A stretch of 64,000 bases of DNA from Inonotus obliquus (taxonomy: Eukaryota; Basidiomycota; Agaricomycetes; Hymenochaetales; Hymenochaetaceae). The stretch lies in the NCBI GenBank assembly GCA_032164295.1, contig JAJHTX010000010.1, positions 434,001 to 498,000 on the forward strand, written 5' to 3'. Positions 36,909-45,500 of the stretch are shown here, piece by piece; position 1 is the stretch's first letter, and every line of letters starts with the position of its first letter. A program made the position numbers and the translations under genes. A model generated the notes under the pieces. The model saw only the letters and a list, made by a program, of their open reading frames with translations, did not search any database and was not told where the DNA came from.

Positions 36909-37196
36909 TCTTTCCCTGAGTCCACTTCCAGTCCCAAATTTAATTGCTTAAGAGTACTTGGACGAACCTATGAAGCTCACACAAGATACTATCTCTTGTG
37001 ATCAACTTTGTGATTTGCTAGTTGTGAAAGACGATGCAAAATAACCTGCCGATAGAATCCAAATTCGGAACTGGTATTCCCACGGTAGTGATGACTACTA
37101 AGTTAGTTTGCATAGGTCGTAGTACCACGAGAATCCAGCCCCGCCACCTGTAGGTCCTCCGCCACTCGCAGAAGCAGAAGGTAAAAATTCAACATG
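36909..37196. other. no gene recognised
   Basis: Unremarkable spacer between the hAT-like element and copy B of the duplication. Confidence 0.35.
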
Positions 37197-37631
37197 AAAT
37201 CTGAGTCCAAGTCATCCGTGTGCATATCAAGTAAAGTCATGTACATATTGTATTCTATGTATATCTGATACATAACATGGGATACCTATATCATGACCGT
37301 GAGGATCTCCAGTATCCCGACTAACCCAATTCTTTATCAGGAGACTCTTCTTTAATAGGAGTCAAAGGCTTCTTTCCTTTCTTCTCCACCTCGGCCTTGA
37401 GGTTGTCTCGTTGATCTAGCAAGTCGTTTACTTCAAATGGCTCCATCAATTTAGCACCTCGCGAGGTCGGCGGTCCATCTTGACTCGCAGTTCCCGGTTT
37501 TTTATTATTATCTTGATTCATGAAGTTTCGATATGAAGTTTTGTGCGGAGTATGCGCAAAGAAAACAATGGTTGGAGGGTTCGTGAAGTTCTGGCAGTAT
37601 TATATAGTAGTATCAGTTTGCTCTTACAGCT
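37197..37631. repeat. segmental duplication, copy B
   Basis: Second copy of 34974-35474. Similarity ends at TTGCTCTTACAGCT, exactly where the poly(T) of the LINE begins, so the LINE insertion cut off the remainder of this copy. Confidence 0.8.
37321..37521 (-). CDS. small hydrophilic protein, paralogue B (66 aa)
   Basis: MNQDNNKKPGTASQDGPPTS start, a charged helical middle (LLDQRDNLKAEVEKKGKK) and an acidic end (KEESPDKELG). It is a paralogue of the 35152-35361 protein by its N-terminal half and by conserved 5' and 3' flanks. The C-terminal half has diverged almost completely while the reading frame stayed open, which argues that the frame is under selection. The conserved TATA-like element is at about 37599-37606. 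No known family. Confidence 0.5.
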   Translation of the reverse strand: MNQDNNKKPGTASQDGPPTSRGAKLMEPFEVNDLLDQRDNLKAEVEKKGKKPLTPIKEESPDKELG

Positions 37632-37649
37632 TTTTTTTTTTTTTTTTTT
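37631..37649 (-). repeat. poly(A) tail of LINE
   Basis: Run of 19 T on the plus strand, directly abutting the end of duplication copy B. Confidence 0.8.
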
Positions 37650-38059
37650 AAATGTATTTATTACGCGCGTCAGTAATTCTAGTTACAAGTGCGCGGCAGA
37701 CTAAATCTACGTGGTGGTGTGAACTCTAAGAGTGGTGAAGTAAGAAAAGCAGAGAAAAAGGTAGTAGTATGGTGCTCTAAAGAAAGGACTAAAGGGCGCG
37801 ACGCTGGGGAGGTAGGGGAATTAGAAGGAGTAACAGAAACTATTTTGAATGTATTTACTGTAGACTTAGGTAAGCCTAATAAAGTTATTTACGAAAAATT
37901 GCCCGTTTCGGTCAAGTTTGTTTAGGGCCGGTCATAATCATATAAACATACGACTTAGAGAAAAATGGAAAGTAAGAAAATAAGGGAAACAGGTTAGATA
38001 GGAGTGTGGGGGGAGTAGTATTAACGGGTGGGGGGGAAACATAACTGAGTCATAAACAA

Positions 38060-40240
38060 TTAAGAATCTGACCTTGTGAGTTGCCGTGCCCATTCCAGAG
38101 GCGTCTCCGCCTCTGGTCCCAGTTCCTCTTGAGCGTAGTTGCGTGCGATCCCTAAGTCTATGTGGTCGTCGCGAGTGTCCAGGCCCTCTTCTTCCATCCG
38201 CGCGTACGCCGAGGCTATGGCCTCGGCGGAGGCTCGGTCCGTGATGAAGAAAGGTGTGGTTTCCTTCAGCCAGTCCGCAAGGGGTCCAAGGTTTCTATCC
38301 TCGGCCCATTCGGTGTAGTGTGCAGGCGGACGCGTGGTGGCCGGCCAGTTTAGCGTCCTAGCCAGGACCTCGCATCCGCCGAGTATGTGTGCTGGGGATT
38401 GTACTGGCCATGGGGGGTGGTTGTGCCAGCGACAGTGGATGGTGATGCCGTGTTGTAGGCGATACTCTCTGGGGAGCCGTTTGAAGAAGCCGCCAAACGG
38501 ACCGGCGTTGCATAGTACTTGGGCGACGCGCGCAATGTCCTTTCGGCGCCGGGCGAGCTTCAGTAGTTTTCTGGGTTTCCTCGAGGCAGGGCCATTGATG
38601 CCGAGGTACTGTGGTCTGTTGTCGGTGGAGCGGCTGATCTCACCGTTCCAGGAGGATAGGAGTTTGTCGACTGCCTTCTCTAGCAGAGCGGCAGTGGAGG
38701 GGAGTTCGCTCGTTGGGGGGAGGTTCGCCGCTTCCTTTGCCAACCTGTCTGCCAACTCACTGCCGCTGATGCCCGCGTGGCCGGGGCACCAGTGGAAGTG
38801 GATATGCACGGTTGGTAAGGCGTCGAGCAGGGTCTGAGTTCCCTTCCTCCATTCCTGGAGTCGGTGTGCACCTGGCGCGCTTTGCCATTTCTCGAGGAGG
38901 TTGAGGGCCGGTAATGAGTCGGAGAGGAAGTGTATTTCCCTCGGGGGTGTGTCTGATGTGGGGAGGTGGCGCGCTGTCCAGGTTGGCGCAGTTGCCAGCG
39001 CCATGATCTCGCAATCCGTGGCTGTGGTTAGGGCGGCTGCCGCCATCTTTCTTGTGGCGATGGTGTTGCCGTCGTAGAGGATGACTGAGGAGGCGCCCGC
39101 TTTGCGGCGCGCCTGTGTTGCTTTCACTGAGCCGTCCGTGAAGACTAGCAGGCGGCTAGTGTTACCGGACAGATCCAACGCCGCTTGGATGTATTCCTGG
39201 CGTGTGTCGGAGTCTGTCGGTGTGGTTGGGGTGTGGAAGTGTACTCGTCCTTCGGAGAAGGCCAGAGGTTCTTCCCAGGGGGCATGCGTGTACGCGGGAA
39301 CTGGTTGGGCATTCGGCACTCGGTCTCTAAAAGAAAAGGAAATTACACTATTTCTATTACCTATATGTTTTTTACGAAGAGCGGAAAGTGGCCTTAGCCC
39401 ATGGTTGTGTGGTGTACGGTAGTGTCTGAGGGCGGCTTTAGTTTTCAATAGTTCTAGAGAAAATTTAAGGGGAGGGAGAGAAATAAGGAAATTTGTAGTT
39501 ATACTGTTTGCGCCGCGGTAGACCCCAAGGATCCACCTCGCGGCGCTGTCTTGTACTTTCTGGAGGGAGGCGACAATCATCTTTTGACGACTGCCGTGGT
39601 ACCATACCGTTGATCCCCAGGTTAGGATGGATTGTACGCAGGCGATGTATAGCCTGCGGAGTAGTTCAGGGGACATCCCCCTCTGGGTGTTGGCGATGAG
39701 GCGCATGGCGGCTAGGGTGGAGAAGGCTTTGGCCTTCATCCTTTCTGTATGTTCCCTGAAGTTGAGGTGTGGGTCGAACCAGATGCCGAGCCAGCGCATG
39801 GGGTATTGGGGCTTGACCGTTGCATCCTCCAGTGTGACGACTAAGTCGGCCCCGTCTGGAGTGGTGTCTCGTTGTCGCCTGAAGTGGATGACGTCTGACT
39901 TCTCCGCCTCAATGTCCATGTTGCGGCTGCGGAGTCTGTCTCGGAGGAGTTTGCATGCCTTCGCCAGTACACGGCAGTTTTCGGCGTAGTCGTTAGACCA
40001 GGTTACCAGTAGGTGGTCGTCCACGTACGCTATGATTTCTGTCCTTGCGACTCGACGTGCGGCTTCTAGGGCTTCTCTGGCATAGATGGTGGCTAGGATG
40101 GGGGAGATGGGGGAGCCTTGTGGTGTTCCTACATCGGGTTTGGGCTGGGGGTCAAGGGTGATGCCGTCGAAGGACAGGGCTACTTCCCTCTTCGTCATGA
40201 AGGAGTAGATCCATGCATTCGTGTCCGTCGGGCAGCCTAG
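38060..40240 (-). pseudogene. LINE ORF2 fragment: partial reverse transcriptase plus RNase H
   Basis: The open frame runs without stops for over 710 codons. RT motifs present are the TPQGSPISPILATIYA block and the catalytic YVDD. The earlier RT motifs and the endonuclease are absent because of 5' truncation. The RNase H domain is complete (FTDGS, DCEIMALA, LSDSLPAL and ELADRLAKEA supply the acidic residues), followed by a His/Cys-containing tail (HCRWHNHPPW, HILGGCE). The enzyme would copy LINE RNA at the nicked target site, but the fragment cannot be autonomous. The uninterrupted frame shows that it is young. No Met exists at the true start; the first Met is at 40198. Confidence 0.85.
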
Positions 40241-40891
40241 GTGTTTATCTCCGTGGAGGGTTCGTTGATTCTTGATCGACGGACCAATCTGGCTAATTCC
40301 TCGGTTTGAGGGGTTAATCCAAATTCTACAATACTGGTTATGGAATTGCTAATCACCTTAGTGGACTGTGTAGCTGATCCGATCTGAAACAACTAGCAAC
40401 TAACTAATATTGCAGTTGAACCTGATACTATAATTGTACAGTATTAAGTCAGCGCGCAGACGCGATTGTTATACTGATTGTTATTCACGATAAGGGAATA
40501 TCGGGAATCGCACTACGTTGTGAGTAGCTCGTACCGTGCAGACAATAGGGAGAACAATCTAGTTGCAATCCGTATTTTTAGCTTTACTTCGATTTCACAC
40601 AATCGGTTTAGTTCAGCCGTGTCGCTACTGGTAATTTACTGGCTCGCAAGTAATTGATGTTACGATTTAACTTAGGGACTTATGGTAGGGTCCCTTGACT
40701 TGGATTAAACTGCTAGGTCGGCTCTACGATGGCCTCCTTATATACTAATTTACATGTGTGACGTTACTACTTTGTTACTTACTGTTTATGGCATTTATCT
40801 GTTTCTTCCTTTATGATACCTGGTCCGTGCTTTCTCTTTACTTCCTTCCTTATTTCACTACCTCTGTGTTACTAGCCTCGCTTTGATTAGT
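40241..40891 (-). other. putative 3' LTR region of outer gypsy element
   Basis: Non-coding, AT-rich, with no host-like gene. It lies immediately 3' of the last ORF of the outer element and next to the LINE. The minus strand has a purine-rich run just before it. No second copy is in the window, so this is inferred from position only. Confidence 0.35.
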
Positions 40892-41785
40892 TTAGTGTAG
40901 TGGGCGGTACCATCTTGTAGATAGGTTTGATCCTTGTGTAGGTAACGGCACTTGATCTAATTCAGCTATTCTAGGTAATTGCTGAGTCATCTGTTCTTGT
41001 ATTTCGGGTCTCGTTGGTATTGGTAGGATCGGTCGTGGTACAGTCAGCCAGTTTCGAATAGTTTGCACTCGTGTATATCCTGGTGTTGTCCTGGCGCGTT
41101 GTAGGTTTATCCCTTGTACTCCTTGTAGGTGTATTACTCCGCCGTACTGTTCTACCTTTGTTTCCATTATGGTATATCCATAAGGTAATCCTCGACTTAT
41201 GTAATTCATTATCCAATGCCCCCAAGCATATGCAGTCCTCTCATTTGTTCCGGTTTGGTCTCGCTTGTAAGCAATGTCGACATCTACTATAGCTGCGTCG
41301 CATCGTTCGTGTCTTCCTTCCTGTGCTACGTTTCGTATTCCGATCATCATTACAAAGTATCCGGCGTCGTAGGATAATACTCGTATCTCCCTTTCATAAG
41401 CCTTTTGCATTTGTTGGTTAGGGTCGTAGGTTAGTTCTACAAATCGACGTCGTATCATTATGTCGGCTTGTCCGTTCATTATGTCTCCGTACGTGATCTC
41501 TCTGATTAATTCTCGCATCAGTCCTCCAGCTAGTTCTTTAGCTGGGCGGCACGTGTTGCAACATCGTAGTATATTGCTTCGCGGTGTCGGGGGAACGATG
41601 GGCTGTTCTAGTACTTGTATTACTGCCGCTAACCGCTCTTGTATTCTACGTAGGACGCTCATAGTTATTGGCTTATTAATGATGGATAATACTACCTTTC
41701 TAACACTCCCCCTTCTAGGAATGCATCTGACATAATCATAAGGAATGCATGACACATATTCTTTATTCATAATTCTTAAGCCCAT
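40892..41785 (-). CDS. accessory ORF of outer gypsy element (CxxC protein, unknown)
   Basis: A 297-codon frame whose more likely start is the Met at 41662 (MSVLRRIQERL). It has a CCNTC motif near the start, a basic amphipathic segment (LMRELIREITYGDIMNGQAD) and a mixed alpha/beta body (LSYDAGYFVMMIGIRN, CDAAIVDVDIAY, AYAWGHWIMNYISRGLPYGY). The end is Pro-rich. It begins six bases after the stop of the preceding acidic ORF, which suggests shared transcription and perhaps reinitiation. It matches no retroelement protein I know, neither Env, dUTPase nor RNase H. It lies where retroviral-type elements carry accessory genes. Confidence 0.6.
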   Translation of the reverse strand: MGLRIMNKEYVSCIPYDYVRCIPRRGSVRKVVLSIINKPITMSVLRRIQERLAAVIQVLEQPIVPPTPRSNILRCCNTCRPAKELAGGLMRELIREITYGDIMNGQADIMIRRRFVELTYDPNQQMQKAYEREIRVLSYDAGYFVMMIGIRNVAQEGRHERCDAAIVDVDIAYKRDQTGTNERTAYAWGHWIMNYISRGLPYGYTIMETKVEQYGGVIHLQGVQGINLQRARTTPGYTRVQTIRNWLTVPRPILPIPTRPEIQEQMTQQLPRIAELDQVPLPTQGSNLSTRWYRPLH

Positions 41786-41791
41786 TTTGAG

Positions 41792-42160
41792 CTAAAATTC
41801 TTCTACATTTGACGACCATAACTGAATGTCCACCCATATTTCGTCGTCTGCGTTCTGTTCTTCTTCTAGCGCTCTCTCCAGCGCTGCTCGATTTACCAAC
41901 TCGTTTCTCATTTGTTCTCTCGCGGTCCTTCTTATCTCGTAGATTTCGTTTAATTGTTCCGGCGTCCAGTTGTCGAAAATAAACTCGTCGTCGGTCCAGA
42001 ACGTTTCGTGATCCCAGTGTGCTGGGTCGTTCGCTGCTGGCCAGTTTGCTCCCCACGTAGAGATGTCTCCCCAATCTTCATTTGAGGGCGCGGTTACGTT
42101 TGCCCATAGTTCTCCTTCTTGCGCCATCTGTTGTTCGGTTGGCCAGGGGATGAACGGCAT
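41792..42160 (-). CDS. acidic Trp-rich accessory ORF of outer gypsy element
   Basis: From the Met at 42160 it encodes 122 residues rich in Trp, Asp, Glu and Asn (PFIPWPTEQQM, ENWGDISTWG-like segments, FIFDNWTPEQLNEIYEI). The frame is open further upstream to about 42305, through a (Glu-Asp)n run made by a CATCTT microsatellite, and has no Met there. That part overlaps the small membrane ORF in the +1 frame, so a frameshift or splice could fuse the membrane segment to this acidic domain. No homologous family recognised. Confidence 0.55.
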   Translation of the reverse strand: MPFIPWPTEQQMAQEGELWANVTAPSNEDWGDISTWGANWPAANDPAHWDHETFWTDDEFIFDNWTPEQLNEIYEIRRTAREQMRNELVNRAALERALEEEQNADDEIWVDIQLWSSNVEEF

Positions 42161-42260
42161 CGGGATGTAATCGTCATCTTCATCTTCATCTTCATCTTCA
42201 TCTTCATCTTCATCTTCATTTCCGTGCGCAAACGCTATCGGGTTTTGGTCTACGCCTTCT

Positions 42261-42434
42261 TCAGGCGGGTGATTTAATTCCTGATAGCTGGTTAACGGTT
42301 GCTATCTCTCTATTGTAATGACTGCGCACCTGTCTCCATATCCAAAATTGCATTCTCCATTGTATTATCAGACTCATCATGATTACCAATCCAAACGCTA
42401 CTATTGCGAGTACAAGTTCTACGGTTTTCGACAT
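42261..42434 (-). CDS. small single-pass membrane protein (57 aa) of outer gypsy element
   Basis: Begins MSKTVELVLAIVAFGLVIMM and continues SLIIQWRMQFWIW, a strong hydrophobic span (about residues 5-25). A basic, aromatic stretch follows (WRQVRSHYNREI). The ORF starts 95 bp after the Pol stop and overlaps the frame of the next, acidic ORF. Size and layout resemble small viral membrane proteins, but no specific homology is claimed. It could anchor a fused acidic domain if the overlapping frame is reached by frameshift. Confidence 0.55.
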   Translation of the reverse strand: MSKTVELVLAIVAFGLVIMMSLIIQWRMQFWIWRQVRSHYNREIATVNQLSGIKSPA

Positions 42435-42528
42435 TTTCGTTCGGCGTTGGTACTCGTGTTTAGGGTTTTGATGGCGGTGGTGAAAGGAATTGATAAGGAT
42501 ACTGGTATCTCGTCGGCGACTCTTTTCT

Positions 42529-45500
42529 TTATATACTCTGTTCCTCGTGTGAACCCGTAGGTTTCCGCTTCGTTAACCGTCTACTTCTTTGCCGGATGCG
42601 GCCTCCGTTCTTATCTCCTTTTATGGCATGATCAGGATTCATCCTGATTTTGTCGTCGTCTTCCTCCCAATGTTGTTCCTTGGATAGTGGACTTTTGACT
42701 CTCTGGTAGGTCTCTTCTAGATTACCCGTTCTCGGTGAACCACTAGGATTGGTGTGTAATGGGTTGTTTTCGTCATACGCGAAATCCTTTATTTTTATCG
42801 GGTTCCTGGTATTTATCATCCTTCTCTTGGCTGTTCGTTTCCCTTTCTCTTCGTTTTCGTTATTCCTTCTAATCCATCCGTCGATGTAATTTGGTTTCTC
42901 CGCTTGTGGGTGTTTCTGATAGTATTCCTCGATCTTTTCCGTGGCATTTCCTAGGTTTCCCAATGGTTCCCATGAGTCGTGTTCTGCCCCGTATCCCTTC
43001 CAATTTATTAAGAAGTAATATTTCCGTCCTGTTTTCCTTGAATTTAGTACTCTCTCTACTTCGTATTCGTCGTCCTCTATAACGACTGGATTCGAAGGTA
43101 CTTCTTGGTCTTCCGTGGTGTCATCTACTATCCTATCTTGATATTTAATAAGATTGCCTGCATACAATACTGGATGTATGCGCATCTTCCTTGGTAATTC
43201 TAGTTCATAATTTAATGGCCCATGTTGTTTGATTATTCTGTATGGTCCTAAATTCTTCGGCCCTATCTTTCGGCTGGGTACTACTATATTGTAGTTTCTA
43301 GCGTCTATCATTACCTTATCTCCTACCTTGAATTCTAATTCTGCTCTCCTGTGTTTATCGGTGCATCTCTTCATTTGTTCATTTGACGCCATCAGCGCTT
43401 GTTCTGCTTGTTTCTGTACCTCCCATACCTTTTTAATATATTCTTGTGCGTCTGGTGCGTTCGCTTGCCCCATGGGCAATATTTCCAATTTCCTTCCATA
43501 AAGGAGTTCAAATGGTGACTTCTTTATTGCTGCGTGTATTCTATTATTATAAGCAAACTCTGCCATGTGGATGTACTGCGCCCAGTTGTCTTGCGCTGTG
43601 TTTACGTAATGCCTTAAGTATTGTTCTAGTTCCTGGTTTACTCTTTCGCTTTGCCCATCTGTTTGTGGGTGATGTGCCGTGCTAAGCGCATTGTCAATAT
43701 TCATGGCTTTATATACTTCTTGTGTAAAGTTGCTTGTAAACTGTGGGCCTCTGTCGCTAGTAATTCTTTCTGGTAGTCCGTGTTTCGTGAATACGTGGTC
43801 CAATAGCATCTTCGCTGTTTTCTTACTGTCTGTTTCTTTAGTACAGGGAATAAACGTTGCTATTTTTGAAAACCGGTCTACTACCACTAGCACCGCATCA
43901 TAGCCCTCGCTTTCTGGAAGTCCTGTAATGAAATCCATGGTGATATGTTTCCATGGTCCCGTTGGTATTTCCAATGGTTTCAGTGGTGGTTGTGTTCGTC
44001 CCCTCCTAGGTTTGTTCTTTTGACAAATGTGGCAGGAGGCAACATATTCCTTAATTTCTTCCTTCATGTTCGGCCACCAATAGATTTCTTCTGTGGCCGC
44101 TATCGTCTTGTCTGTTCCTGGATGTCCGCTCATTGGTGAGTCGTGGAAGGTGTATAATACATCCCTTTTTCGATCCTGTCCGGGCATTAATTTGTCGTTT
44201 GGCGGTACCATTCCCTCGCTCGTGCTGTTCCTAGCTTGTCGATCAAATATTTTTGGGTTGACGAATCTTTCTCTTGGTAATACGATCACGTCCTTGTTAT
44301 CATTCTTTCCTTCGTCATATCCTGATCTCCTGGATAGCGCATCGGCCCTCGTGTTCTTGCTTCCTGGTCGATAATCGATTTTGAATTGATATCTACTCAG
44401 TACGTCCGTGACCCATCGGGCCTGTTTTCGTCCGACTCGTTGTGCTTTCATGAAGGTCTTCAGGTTCAACGCGTCGCATAGTACCATGATGGTATGTTTC
44501 GCTCCTTCTAAATGGTGTCTCCAAGTAGTTAGCGCGATTACAATTGCGTACAGTTCCTTTTCGGATACTGGCCAGTTCCTTTCAGTTGTTGTAAAGGATC
44601 TCGTGAGATAGGCAATAGGATGTAGTTTTCCTTCGTGTTCTTGTGATAATACTGCTCCCATGCCATAGTCCGACGCATCTGTTTCTACTACGAAGGCTTT
44701 GTCATAGTCTGGTCTTCTTAGTATTGGTCCTGTGATTACGGCCTTTTTCAGGGCTTCAAACGACCTTTGTTGCTCTTCTCCCCATACAAAGGCTTGTTTT
44801 TTGGATTCTAGTTTCTTCATCGGCCTTGCTATTGCTGCATAGTCCTTGACAAATTTCCTATAGAAATTACAAAATCCTGTAAACTTCTTTATATCTCGTT
44901 TGTTTTGCGGTACTGGCCATTCTTCTATTGCTTTGAGCTTGTACGGGTCCATTTTTAATCCGTCCTTGTTTACTATGAATCCCAGGTAGTCTAATTCTTG
45001 CTTGTTAAAGAAGCATTTTTCCGGTTTCAGATAGAAGTCTGCTCTTCGTATTCGAGCTAGTACCTTCCTCGTCTTTTGTAACAGTTCTTCTTTCGTTTCA
45101 GCATAGATAATGATGTCATCTAGATAAATCATCACTCCATGGTTCAACATATCTCCGAATAGTTCGTTCATAGCTCGTTGAAAGACTGCTGGTGAATTCA
45201 TCATTCCGAATTGCATTACCAATGGTTCAAATACTCCTTTATGTGTTCGGAATGCGGCTTTATGTTCGTCTCCTTCTTGGATTCGTATGTTATTGTATCC
45301 CGATCGAAGGTCTAGCGTGGTGAACCATTTGGCCTTTCCCAAATTGTCGGGTAGCGTGTGCATAATGGGTATCGGGTATTGATCTACTTCACAAACTGCA
45401 TTTACTGGTCGGTAATCTATTACCATTCTTGCCCCTGCATCCTTCTTTCCGACGAAGAATACCGGCATTGCGTACTTTGAAGTGGATCTCCTGATCCATC

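Larger units (their letters stand above)
37631..40240 (-). mobile_element. 5'-truncated LINE retrotransposon
   Basis: The minus-strand element ends in a 19-nt A tract (T on the plus strand, 37631-37649), the 3' end of a target-primed insertion. It codes for the second half of a reverse transcriptase followed by RNase H. Upstream of about residue LGCPTDTNAW the LINE sequence stops, so the endonuclease and RT fingers are missing, as usual for 5'-truncated LINE copies. A domain order of RT then RNase H fits fungal Tad1- or I-like LINEs. It sits between copy B of the duplication and the gypsy element. Confidence 0.85.

Noticed and set aside
37689..37925. Plus-strand frame in the LINE 3' region
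   Set aside because: It lies in the 3' untranslated part of a minus-strand LINE and has no support as a gene.
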